Source: CADEEX01 sp964577955 (lineage in GTDB: Bacteria; Acidobacteriota; Vicinamibacteria; Vicinamibacterales; CAVVIG01). Taken from it: a stretch of DNA of 64,000 nt. Positions 44,023 through 52,213 of this stretch are shown here, in pieces. The position numbers and the translations under genes were made by a program. The number at the start of each line of letters is the position of its first letter. The stretch's first letter is position 1. The notes beneath the pieces are model-generated. The model was given only the letters and a program-made list of their open reading frames with translations, made no database searches and was not told where the DNA came from. The DNA lies in assembly GCA_964577955.1 (NCBI GenBank), contig CAZOAZ010000021.1:1-64000 (forward strand), written 5' to 3'.

Positions 44023-44364
44023 ATGGGTTGGGTTCGCACGGGTGAAGTCGCGCGAATCGTGGCCGTGTTTTTCCTGATCTGGACGGGTGTCGACCTCGCG
44101 AACCCGAACCTATGCGCGGTCGACCAGTCAGCAGGCTCACACACGTCCTCATCTGGCGGAACCATCGTCACACGCGCCGAATCAGCTCAGGCCGCCTCGA
44201 CTAGCGGCGCCGATGACTGCTTCTGCTGCTGCCATCACGTCGTCTCGACCGCGCCCTGGGCGCCGACCTTCCAGGGCGCCTTCACCCAGCGATTCGACGT
44301 GCCTCCGGTTGGGGGCGCTCGCGTCTTTCACACACACCTCGATCGTCCTCCCCGTTTCGCTTAA
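44023..44364 (+). CDS. Small membrane protein with CFCCC cluster
   Basis: A 113-residue protein: TM segment EVARIVAVFFLIWTGVDL, a Ser/Thr-rich periplasmic linker, DDCFCCCHH, and an end with HTHLDRPPRFA. It is clearly related to the protein at 49149, which shares the TM pattern (VRTGEVARIVAVFF against IRTGRVARIVALFF), DCFCCC and the last six residues RPPRFA. Four Cys and several His suggest soft-metal binding. It leads the CadA-type ATPase gene, 107 bases ahead. No known family is recognised. There is no ribosome site because the -10 box takes its place. Confidence 0.8.
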   Translation: MGWVRTGEVARIVAVFFLIWTGVDLANPNLCAVDQSAGSHTSSSGGTIVTRAESAQAASTSGADDCFCCCHHVVSTAPWAPTFQGAFTQRFDVPPVGGARVFHTHLDRPPRFA

Positions 44365-44471
44365 CACCCACGCGCGATAGGTGAGTCTGCCTCGGGGCAA
44401 TTCTTCGCCCGAAGGCCCGTTTGGCATTCGCTCGGCGGTCTCCACCATTCAAGAATGAAACTTTGACCGAA

Positions 44472-46661
44472 ATGACTCCCAGCCGGACGGACGAAGCGCG
44501 ACGCGTCTTCAGAATTCGGGGCATGGACTGCGCTGAGGAAGTCGCGGTACTAAAGGACGTCTTGGGCCCGATGGTTGGCGGTGCTGACCATTTGAGCTTC
44601 GACGTCCTGAACGGCAAGATGACCGTCCTCGGTTTGAGCTCGCTTGGCGATCGCGATCTCAAAAACGCGGTGGCGAAGACCGGTATGCGAGCGGAACGCT
44701 GGAAGGATGAGCGAGGTGATGCTCACGCCGACGACGGACGGCGGTCGCGCGTGGTGTTGACCGGCGTCAGCGGCGGCCTGACGCTTGCCGGATTTGTCGT
44801 TCACGCCGCAGTGGCCGGCGATGTGTCCGCAGCGCTGGGCTCCGAAGGCGCCGGACTGGCTCACGATGTGCCGGTGATCGTGCGGCTCGTTTACGCCGTC
44901 GCCATTGTCGCCGGCGCGTGGTTCGTGGCCCCCAAGGGCTGGTTCGCGCTGCGACGGCTCCGCCCGGACATGAATCTGCTGATGACCGTCGCGGTCCTTG
45001 GCGCAGTTCTCATTGGCGAATGGTTCGAGGCGGCCACGGTGTCGTTTCTCTTTGCCCTGTCGCTGGCGCTCGAAGCGTGGAGCGTTGAGCGGGCGCGACG
45101 GGCCGTCGAGGCACTGATGGCACTCGCGCCGCCAGTTGTGCGCGTGATGGAAGCCGGTGGGATCGTCGAGCGTCCGCCTGACGAGGTCATCGTGGGCACG
45201 CTGTTCAGCGTACGTCCCGGCGAGAAAGTGCCGCTTGACGGAAACGTGAAGCGCGGTTCGAGCGGCGTCAACCAGGCGCCGATCACGGGCGAGAGCGTGC
45301 CGGTCCTGAAGCAGCCCGGCGATACGGTGTTCGCCGGCACGATCAACGGCGACGGCGCGCTCGAAGTTGAATCGTCCAAGCCCGCCGGCGATACGACCCT
45401 CGCGCGTATTGTTCGGCTCGTCGGAGAAGCGCAAAGCCGCCGCGCGCCCTCTGAGCTCTGGGTCGAGCGGTTCGCGCGCGTTTACACGCCGACCGTGTTT
45501 CTCGCGGCGATCGCGGTAGCCGTCGTGCCTCCCCTCGTATTTGCCGGAGCATGGACCGACTGGACCTACCGCGCCCTCGTCCTGTTGGTTATCGGGTGCC
45601 CATGTGCGCTGGTGATTTCGACACCGGTCACGATCGTTGCCGCTCTCGCGTCGGCTGCTCGGTACGGCATTCTGATCAAGGGCGGGGTCTTCGTCGAGGC
45701 GCCCGCGAGACTTCGCGCGATTGCACTCGACAAGACTGGGACCCTGACGATCGGACGTCCCGTGGTTGCCGAGGTAGTCGCACTGAGTGATCACACGGAG
45801 TCTCAGTTGCTAGCGCGGGCAGCGGCCTTGGAGGCGCAGACGGATCATCCGCTCGCCCGGGCAATCGTCGAGCACGCGCAGAGCCGTGGCCTGGCGCGGC
45901 CGGACGCTGCAGACGTTCAGGTGATTCCCGGGAAAGGCGCCCGTGGAACGATTGATGGTCGCGAGTTCTGGCTCGGATCACACCGGTATCTCGAGGAGCG
46001 GGCACAGGAATCCGCGGATCTCCACATGGCGATCGAGAAGCGGAGCGCGACCGGTCAAACGGTCGTCGTCGTCGGAAACGATCACCACGTGTGCGGGTTC
46101 ATCGCCCTCGCCGATGCGATTCGGCCGGAGTCGGCGGAGGCAATCGTTCAGCTGAAGGCGTTAGGCCTTCAGACGGTCGTCATGTTGACGGGGGACAATC
46201 GGCCAGCCGCTGACGCGATCGCGAAGCGAGCCGGCGCGGACGACGTCCGGGCCGATCTGCTACCAGAAGAAAAGGTCACGGTCGTGGCCCATCTGGTTGA
46301 CCGCTATGGGCTGACCGCAATGGTTGGCGACGGCATCAACGATGCGCCGGCACTCGCGCGGGGCAGCATCGGCATCGCGATGGGTGTGGCCGGGAGCGAC
46401 GCGGCCATTGAAACGGCGGACATTGCACTGCTCGCCGACGATCTTCGAAAGATTCCCTGGTTGATTCGGCACTCACGACGGGCGTCGACGATCATTCGCC
46501 AAAACATCTCGCTGTCCCTTGTCGTCAAGGCGATCTTTGTCCTGTTGACGTTTGTAGGTCGTGCGTCGCTGTGGGCGGCGATTGTGGCCGACATGGGCGT
46601 GACCTTGGTCGTCGTTGCCAATGCGTTACGTCTTCTTCGAAGCGCGGCTGAGAACGGTTAG
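44472..46661 (+). CDS. cadA: CadA/ZntA-type P1B heavy-metal ATPase
   Basis: A 729-residue Zn/Cd/Pb efflux ATPase. The N-terminal HMA domain has GMDCAEEVAVL, where the second Cys of CxxC is replaced by Glu, a variant found in Zn-type pumps. Membrane and catalytic motifs are complete: CPC in VIGCPCALVIS, TGES, DKTGTL, HP in TDHPLARAI and GDGINDAPAL. The last helix holds DMGVTLVVVANALRLL, a P1B-2 feature. ATG at 44472 is preferred to an in-frame TTG at 44421. It follows the CFCC protein and precedes two tiny membrane proteins. Confidence 0.96.
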   Translation: MTPSRTDEARRVFRIRGMDCAEEVAVLKDVLGPMVGGADHLSFDVLNGKMTVLGLSSLGDRDLKNAVAKTGMRAERWKDERGDAHADDGRRSRVVLTGVSGGLTLAGFVVHAAVAGDVSAALGSEGAGLAHDVPVIVRLVYAVAIVAGAWFVAPKGWFALRRLRPDMNLLMTVAVLGAVLIGEWFEAATVSFLFALSLALEAWSVERARRAVEALMALAPPVVRVMEAGGIVERPPDEVIVGTLFSVRPGEKVPLDGNVKRGSSGVNQAPITGESVPVLKQPGDTVFAGTINGDGALEVESSKPAGDTTLARIVRLVGEAQSRRAPSELWVERFARVYTPTVFLAAIAVAVVPPLVFAGAWTDWTYRALVLLVIGCPCALVISTPVTIVAALASAARYGILIKGGVFVEAPARLRAIALDKTGTLTIGRPVVAEVVALSDHTESQLLARAAALEAQTDHPLARAIVEHAQSRGLARPDAADVQVIPGKGARGTIDGREFWLGSHRYLEERAQESADLHMAIEKRSATGQTVVVVGNDHHVCGFIALADAIRPESAEAIVQLKALGLQTVVMLTGDNRPAADAIAKRAGADDVRADLLPEEKVTVVAHLVDRYGLTAMVGDGINDAPALARGSIGIAMGVAGSDAAIETADIALLADDLRKIPWLIRHSRRASTIIRQNISLSLVVKAIFVLLTFVGRASLWAAIVADMGVTLVVVANALRLLRSAAENG

Positions 46662-46693
46662 ATGTCGCCGGCCGTTGTTGGAGTGAATGCTGC

Positions 46694-46819
46694 ATGAAGC
46701 CCAGAAACCCGGACGAAAGGTTCGAATGGGATTTGACTGCGGTGATACTTCTGGCGTTAGCCGTCCTGTTCGTCGTGGCCGTCGTTTTTGCCGTTCTACC
46801 GCTCGGCCACGTCAATTGA
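46694..46819 (+). CDS. 41-residue single-TM protein
   Basis: A short ORF, MKPRNPDERFEWD followed by one TM helix (AVILLALAVLFVVAVVFAVL). It is paralogous to the protein at 55673, which has KQRNQDERFEWD before its TM helix; this conservation across two metal operons shows it is a real gene. It starts 32 bases after cadA. The N-terminus is likely cytoplasmic. It may modulate the pump encoded beside it. Confidence 0.7.
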   Translation: MKPRNPDERFEWDLTAVILLALAVLFVVAVVFAVLPLGHVN

Positions 46820-46892
46820 TGAGCGATTTCTGTTCGTCGAAACAGCGCGGACGACTGGTTGCGACATCGAGCAGGGTGGAATTGAGGCACTA

Positions 46893-47018
46893 GTGGGGAA
46901 GAAGCTTCGGACCAGATGGGAGTGGGACCAGTCCACCCTGTACCTTCTTCTCCTGGGGGTCGCTCTCATCGCAATCATCGTCTTCGAGGTCTTGCGATCG
47001 CAAGATTCGCATCCCTGA
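46893..47018 (+). CDS. 41-residue single-TM protein
   Basis: Starting from a GTG, the protein reads as a short basic head (GKKLRTRWEWDQ), one TM helix (LYLLLLGVALIAIIVFEVL) and a short polar tail ending in DSHP. It has the same size and WD-before-TM layout as the protein at 46694 but little other identity. The frame is open farther upstream. Position right after that gene supports it. Confidence 0.55.
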   Translation: MGKKLRTRWEWDQSTLYLLLLGVALIAIIVFEVLRSQDSHP

Positions 47019-47113
47019 GACGAAACACCGCAGGCGCGCAGACGGTGTCTGGGAGCTGTGGTTGCACCGGTCATTGAATCAGGGGAAGGAGCGGAGTGTT
47101 GGTGGGAAATTGG

Positions 47114-47671
47114 ATGGCAAGAGGGTTCGAGCGCAATGCGCCGAGCGGCCCACGCTTCGCGCGACGACCTTCCGCACATCCGCTGCGGTTGTGGGTCGCA
47201 CTCGTCGTGCTTCCGCCTGTCCTCGTCGGCCAAGTATCCGGGTGCGGAAAGCGGCTCCCTGAACCCATCGGCGGGCACACCGGTTCTCCACACATCGGGT
47301 GGGTCATCATGAGCGGAGACGTAGAGAATCCAGATCGCGACTTTGCTTGTCAATCTGAACCTCGTACCGAGTGCGTCATTCCCGCTGACAAACCCGAGGC
47401 CCGTGTTCTAGGGGACGTCCATCTCTACTATCACGCAGCTGCGGTCGAGACGAAATACACAGGAGCGATCCAAATTGGGCATTTCGACCGGCCACATGCG
47501 ATCAATCCAAGCATCGTAGTCAGCCCGGGAAGCACACCCGCGAGCCAGAGCGTCAGTGACTTTGTCTCTCGTGTGCCCGGGACGTACACGATGAGTATTG
47601 ATATAATCGCCACTTCAAAAACAGGCGAACGACTGAACATTCGCGAGGACATAAGAGTGGTCGTGCGGTGA
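47114..47671 (+). CDS. Lipoprotein of unknown function
   Basis: About 185 residues. A long basic head (~25 residues) precedes a hydrophobic segment and a lipobox-like VSGC near residue 43. The mature part has GDVENPDRDFACQSEPRTEC, LGDVHLYYHAAAVETKY and a C-terminal beta region (VPGTYTMSIDIIATS). Several His and two Cys are present. No family is recognised. It closes the CadA operon; the long head makes the exact start unsure. Confidence 0.65.
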   Translation: MARGFERNAPSGPRFARRPSAHPLRLWVALVVLPPVLVGQVSGCGKRLPEPIGGHTGSPHIGWVIMSGDVENPDRDFACQSEPRTECVIPADKPEARVLGDVHLYYHAAAVETKYTGAIQIGHFDRPHAINPSIVVSPGSTPASQSVSDFVSRVPGTYTMSIDIIATSKTGERLNIREDIRVVVR

Positions 47672-47694
47672 CGACTGCGACGCTTTTGTGGGGC

Positions 47695-48114
47695 CTACTC
47701 GGCCGTGACGATGAATGTTTTGGAGGCGATCTGTGTGCCGTCTCGTTTGACGACGGCGGTGACTCTCCAGTGACCCGCACTGCTCACCGGCCCCTTTCCT
47801 CGATAGATGCCGTCTCCGTAGTACTTAAGGGGAACAGTACTTTTTACCTGCAGCGTTTTCACGGTCTGAGTTGGCTGGGAAAACAGGAGAACCACATCCG
47901 CATCGGAGACCCGCTTGTTTTTGGCGTCCGTCAACATGACTTCGAACTTACCTTCGCCGATTCGTAACGGAGCCGGATCGCTATGGAAGGCGATCGTGAT
48001 CGGCGGTTGCAGGCTAGCAGGAACGTTCTGCCCTGCAGGCTCGGCGGTGGCCGCTATCGCCAGGCATGTCGCCACGACCGTGGCAAAGCTTAGTCGGCGG
48101 TGGATCAGATCCAT
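47695..48114 (-). CDS. Exported YtkA-like/FixH-like protein
   Basis: A 139-residue protein with signal peptide and an immunoglobulin-like domain: IAFHSDPAPLRIGEGKFEVML, DADVVLLFSQPT, and AGHWRVTAVVKRDG near the end. This matches the YtkA-like domain, often found with copper or metal efflux genes and sometimes on CusB-like adaptors. The start at 48114 (MDLIHRR) fits the signal peptide; the frame continues to 48189. It diverges from czcD and converges with the lipoprotein gene. Confidence 0.8.
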   Translation of the reverse strand: MDLIHRRLSFATVVATCLAIAATAEPAGQNVPASLQPPITIAFHSDPAPLRIGEGKFEVMLTDAKNKRVSDADVVLLFSQPTQTVKTLQVKSTVPLKYYGDGIYRGKGPVSSAGHWRVTAVVKRDGTQIASKTFIVTAE

Positions 48115-48201
48115 GGTGTGGGCTTGTGCATCGAACGTGCCAGCACTCGGCATCACACTGCGCCACGCTGAGGTGCTGATGATGTTCACGCGCGTGGACT
48201 G

Positions 48202-49089
48202 ATGAGCGGCACCCTCGGATCCGCAGCCGCTCTGAATAGGGGTCGACTCAGCAAAGCGCTCTTCTTAATGGGGATCTTTCTGATTGCCGAGGCCGTCGGC
48301 GGTTGGGCGACCGGTAGTCTGGCGCTTCTCGCTGATGCCGGACACATGTTGACGGACGTGAGCGGACTCGGTCTGGCGTTGCTGGCGATTCGCTTTGCCG
48401 AGCGGCCCGCAACACCGGCTCGGACGTATGGCCTTTACCGCGCGGAAATACTTGCGGCGCTGACAAACGCGGTAGTGCTCCTCGGTATCTCGTTGCTCGT
48501 ACTTGTTGAAGCGTATCGCCGCTTCGTCGCGCCGCAGGAAGTCCGAACGGAATGGATGTTCGGCATCGCCGTTGTCGGCTTAGCCGTCAACGCGGTGAGT
48601 CTGGCGATTCTACGGGGCAGTGCGTCGGAGAGTCTCAACGTCAAAGGTGCGTACTTCGAAGTGCTCTCAGATTTCGTCACATCGATTGGCGTGATTGTCG
48701 GTGCCGTCGTGATGTGGCAAACGCGGTGGTTCTACGCAGACCCGCTTATTTCCGCAGGCATCGGCCTGTTTATCGTACCGCGCACCTGGATCCTGATGCG
48801 TGAGGCGATCGGCGTGCTGCTCGAAGGCACGCCGACGAATATCAATCTCGACGACCTTCGAAGAGCGATCGCGTCAGTCCCAGGCGTCACCGACGTGCAC
48901 GACTTGCACGTCTGGTCGCTGACCTCGGGTGTCAATGCGCTCAGTGCCCACGTTGTCCGCACCGCAGAGGCGCTTCATCAAGAGGTCTTGGACGCGGTGA
49001 GGACCTGCGTCCGGACGGGCTTCCCCATCGCGCATGTGACCCTGCAGGTTGAGTCGACAAAATGTGCAAATGAGGACACGCATCTTTGA
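48202..49089 (+). CDS. czcD: CDF-family Zn/Cd/Co transporter (CzcD-like)
   Basis: A 295-residue proton antiporter of the cation diffusion facilitator family with six membrane segments and a C-terminal cytoplasmic domain (DVHDLHVWSLTSGVNALSAH). The first metal motif is HxxxD (DAGHMLTD, TM2). In TM5 the usual HxxxD reads ExxxD (FEVLSD), a variant also known in the family that may shift metal choice. The interhelical loop lacks a long His-rich stretch. It stands between the CadA operon and the second czcCBA operon. Confidence 0.94.
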   Translation: MSGTLGSAAALNRGRLSKALFLMGIFLIAEAVGGWATGSLALLADAGHMLTDVSGLGLALLAIRFAERPATPARTYGLYRAEILAALTNAVVLLGISLLVLVEAYRRFVAPQEVRTEWMFGIAVVGLAVNAVSLAILRGSASESLNVKGAYFEVLSDFVTSIGVIVGAVVMWQTRWFYADPLISAGIGLFIVPRTWILMREAIGVLLEGTPTNINLDDLRRAIASVPGVTDVHDLHVWSLTSGVNALSAHVVRTAEALHQEVLDAVRTCVRTGFPIAHVTLQVESTKCANEDTHL

Positions 49090-49135
49090 GCCGTCAAGTC
49101 AGATCGTCTGAGATCGCACCATAAACGCCACATGG

Positions 49136-49141
49136 TATAGT
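49136..49141 (+). promoter_or_regulatory. -10 box close to start codon (possible leaderless promoter)
   Basis: TATAGT stands seven bases before the GTG at 49149, as in the parallel gene at 44023. No -35 element is obvious. Confidence 0.5.
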
Positions 49142-49148
49142 TGTTACC

Positions 49149-49487
49149 GTGCAGTGGATCCGCACCGGTCGAGTCGCGCGAATTGTCGCGTTGTTTTTCC
49201 TGCTCTGGACAGGTGTCGATCTGGTCAATCCTAGCGTCTGCGCGATCGATCGGGAGACTTCAACCGCGTCCGCCGTAGCGGTTTCAGCCAGTATCGACGC
49301 TGGACAGCCCCAGCCGACATCCGGCGTCGAATCGGAAGACTGCTTCTGCTGCTGCCAACATGTCGAGGCAACGACGGCATGGGTGACGAATCCCCAGGAC
49401 GTTCCAGTTCAATCATTTCGCACCGCTACCGTCGTCCATATCCGCTTGTTTCAGCATCGCCTCGAACGCCCTCCGCGTTTCGCCTAA
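49149..49487 (+). CDS. Small membrane protein with CFCCC cluster
   Basis: A 112-residue protein with TM segment RVARIVALFFLLWTGVDL, a Ser/Ala/Thr linker, EDCFCCCQH and the end HRLERPPRFA. It is the closest relative of the protein at 44023 and a more distant one of 42540. It begins with GTG and has no ribosome site, consistent with a leaderless message. It heads the second czcCBA operon, 103 bases before czcC. Confidence 0.8.
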   Translation: MQWIRTGRVARIVALFFLLWTGVDLVNPSVCAIDRETSTASAVAVSASIDAGQPQPTSGVESEDCFCCCQHVEATTAWVTNPQDVPVQSFRTATVVHIRLFQHRLERPPRFA

Positions 49488-49590
49488 CTCCCAGACTCGA
49501 TAACTGAGCTCGCTTTCGTTCTTTGCGGAACGAGCGGTGTGCTGTGGCGCGTTCCCTTTCCGGACGAAGGGGGGCGCAGTAGGTGAATTG

Positions 49591-50886
49591 ATGTCGAAGT
49601 TCGCAGTGTCTATTGGGATTCTGGCGTGCCTGGGTGCGCTCGAGGCACCGGAGGTCTCTGCACAAGACACCGTGCCGGCGAGGCTTTCCCTCGCCGATGC
49701 GGTGGGTCTCGCGACCGAGCGTCATCCGGCGCTCGCGGTGGGTCGCAACGACGTGGCCATCGCCGAGGCCGACCGCTTGACCGCGACGCGGCGTCTCAAC
49801 CCGGCGATTTCTCTGAACTCCGAGAGCTATCCGCTGTTCGACTCGCCGCGTCCGGGATTCGGGAACGGACAAGAATTCGTCGCCCGGTTTGATCAAGAGA
49901 TCGAGCTGGCTGGTCGCCGTCGTCTCCGTACGAATGCGGCGGAAGCCGGCGTCGAGGTCGCCGAACTTCGCGCCAAGGATCGCGAGCGGCAGTTAGCCTT
50001 GGAGGTGCGGCGCGCCTATTTTCAAGTCGTCCTCGCGAAGTCCGATCTCGAGGTCGCGAATGGCGCGCTCGGCGAGATCGATCGCGTGATCGAGTTGAAT
50101 CGCGCTCGCGCGAGGTTGGGAGATATCTCGGGTGCCGAGCTGCGCCGGCTCCAAGTAGAGCGTCTTCGCTTTGTCGACGACGTGTTTGCATCGGAACTGG
50201 CGTTGCGCAACGCGCGGGCGGCGTTGCTGACGTGGATGAATGTGCCGGACCTGACCACCTCATTCGATGTGGTGGAGACCCTGCAGGTTCCGGAGCCGAT
50301 CGCACCTCAGGCGCAACCCGGCAGCCTCCCGAACGGCCTGGACTTGCGTGCCCAGGCGCTCGATGTGCGCCCGGACCTCCTCGCGGCGCGGCGAGAGGTC
50401 GCGAGAGCCGATACCGAAACGCAACTCCAGCGCGCACTTCGAACGCCGAATGTCACTGTTGGAGGCGGCTATAAGCGTGATTTCGGCACGAATGCGATCG
50501 TCTTTGGCGTCACGGTACCGTTGCCGTTGTTCAATCGCAACCCAGGCGGAGTGAGCAGGGCGGAGGCCGAGCGCCGACGCGCTGACAACCAATATTCCGT
50601 CGCTAGGCTCGGCGCGGCGCTCGAGGTTCAGCAGGCCCTCAACGCGCTCGATATTGATCGTCAGCGCGTCCAGTACATCGAGCGCGAATACCTCGCGAAC
50701 GCCCGCGAGTCGCGCGACATCATCCTGTCGTCGTACCGCCTGGGCGCCGCCACTCTCATTGACTTTCTCGACGCGCAGCGCGCGTTTCGCGACACCGTCC
50801 GCACTTACAACAGGGCGCTCTACGACTTACGCGTGACTCAATTCCAGCTGATCGCCGCCGTGGGCGACCCGACTTTGCAGCCATAG
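49591..50886 (+). CDS. czcC: CzcC-type outer-membrane efflux protein (system 2)
   Basis: A 431-residue TolC-family channel with signal peptide (cleavage near VSAQ). Typical repeats: LSLADAVGLATERHPALAVGR, LNPAISLNSESYPLF, FDQEIELAGRRRLR, then RPDLLAARREVARADTE, VPLPLFNRNPGGVSRAE and YRLGAATLIDFLDAQRAF. The ATG at 49591 has AGGTG upstream; an open frame goes back to 49537. It is followed eight bases later by czcB. Confidence 0.93.
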   Translation: MSKFAVSIGILACLGALEAPEVSAQDTVPARLSLADAVGLATERHPALAVGRNDVAIAEADRLTATRRLNPAISLNSESYPLFDSPRPGFGNGQEFVARFDQEIELAGRRRLRTNAAEAGVEVAELRAKDRERQLALEVRRAYFQVVLAKSDLEVANGALGEIDRVIELNRARARLGDISGAELRRLQVERLRFVDDVFASELALRNARAALLTWMNVPDLTTSFDVVETLQVPEPIAPQAQPGSLPNGLDLRAQALDVRPDLLAARREVARADTETQLQRALRTPNVTVGGGYKRDFGTNAIVFGVTVPLPLFNRNPGGVSRAEAERRRADNQYSVARLGAALEVQQALNALDIDRQRVQYIEREYLANARESRDIILSSYRLGAATLIDFLDAQRAFRDTVRTYNRALYDLRVTQFQLIAAVGDPTLQP

Positions 50887-50894
50887 GACATCGC

Positions 50895-52196
50895 ATGACT
50901 GATTTGAATGCTCCGCAGACCGCTCGGGCCAATGCATCGACTGGCAGGCGCTTTGGCATTGTCGCCTTGGCCGTCGTCCTCGCTGCGGGTCTCGCCCTGG
51001 GGGTGATCGTTCCGCGGCTAATGGCCGGCCGTTCCGCCAGCGAACCAGAGAGCGAGACTGACAGCAAGGCGGCGAAGCTGCCTCCAGGGATTGTCGAGGT
51101 CGATGAGACGGCGCAGCGCAATGCGAGCGTTGAAACGACGGCCGCCGAGGCGCGGACGCTCCCCACAGTGATCGAGGTGACCGGTGTGGTCTCGCCCGAA
51201 GAGAGCCGTGTCGCGCACATTCGTCCGCTCGCGCGCGGGTTGATCGAAGGCGTATCGGTCAGTCTGGGCTCGCGCGTGCAGGCCGGCCAGCCGCTCATCA
51301 CGTTCGACAACATCGAGCTTGGCGAACTGATTGGGACATTTCTCAGCGAACGAGCCGCGCTGCAGCAAACCGAGAGCGAACTCGAAGTGAAACGCCAAAC
51401 GCTGAGTCGCGCCGAGGAACTAATTAAGCTCGAAGCCATCGCCCAGCAGACGCTCGAATTGCGACGTGCAGAGACACGGAACGCCGAGGCAGGCGTGACC
51501 AGTCAGCGGGCTCGGGTGGCGAAAGTCGAGGAGCAGATCCACCGCTTCGGTCTGACGGATGCTGATCTCGCCAGGTTGACCACTGAGGAAGGGCGAAGTA
51601 TTCATCGCACCGCCTCACACAGTGTGATTCGAGCGCCGTTCGCCGGAGTGATTACCAAGTACGACGTGGCCGAAGGCGAAGTCGTCCAGCCGGATCACGA
51701 GCTGTTCACGCTGACCAACCTTACGACGGTCTGGGTGCAAGCCGACGTCTACGAAAAGGACCTCGGCCGGATTCAGCGTGACTCCGACGTGGCGGTCAAG
51801 GTTGAGGCCTATCCAGACCGGTCGTTCGCCGGCCGCCTGACGTTCATCGCTGACCTTATCGATCCGAAGACACGGACCGCCAAAGTCCGCTGCGTCGTGA
51901 TGAACGGTGACGGCACCCTCAAATTGGACATGTTCGCCCGCATCTCGATTCCCACGAAGGATCAGCGAGAAGCTGTGGTCGTGCCGCAAGTCGCGGTTCA
52001 GCAGGTGGATAACCAATCGGTGGTATTCGTGCGACGGACCGCGACTCAATTTGAACGTCGCGACGTCCGACTGGGCGCCTCGTCCGGGACGTTGGTCGAG
52101 GTGCTCGACGGACTCAAGGCTGGTGAGACAGTGGCCTCAGCCGGCAGCTTCTACTTCAAAACAGCGCTGTTGCGCGAGCGCATCGGCGGCGAATAG
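50895..52196 (+). CDS. czcB: CzcB-type membrane fusion protein (system 2)
   Basis: A 433-residue adaptor with an N-terminal membrane anchor (residues ~20-42), RIRPLAR-type barrel-sandwich motif (HIRPLARGLIEGVSVSLGSR), a helical hairpin of ~110 residues, SVIRAPFAGVITKYDVAEGE, VWVQADVYEKDLGRI and the terminal barrel. Unlike the adaptor of system 1, it has no lipobox. It lies 17 bases before czcA. Confidence 0.94.
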   Translation: MTDLNAPQTARANASTGRRFGIVALAVVLAAGLALGVIVPRLMAGRSASEPESETDSKAAKLPPGIVEVDETAQRNASVETTAAEARTLPTVIEVTGVVSPEESRVAHIRPLARGLIEGVSVSLGSRVQAGQPLITFDNIELGELIGTFLSERAALQQTESELEVKRQTLSRAEELIKLEAIAQQTLELRRAETRNAEAGVTSQRARVAKVEEQIHRFGLTDADLARLTTEEGRSIHRTASHSVIRAPFAGVITKYDVAEGEVVQPDHELFTLTNLTTVWVQADVYEKDLGRIQRDSDVAVKVEAYPDRSFAGRLTFIADLIDPKTRTAKVRCVVMNGDGTLKLDMFARISIPTKDQREAVVVPQVAVQQVDNQSVVFVRRTATQFERRDVRLGASSGTLVEVLDGLKAGETVASAGSFYFKTALLRERIGGE

Positions 52197-52213
52197 CAGG
52201 AGCTGAGGACGCT

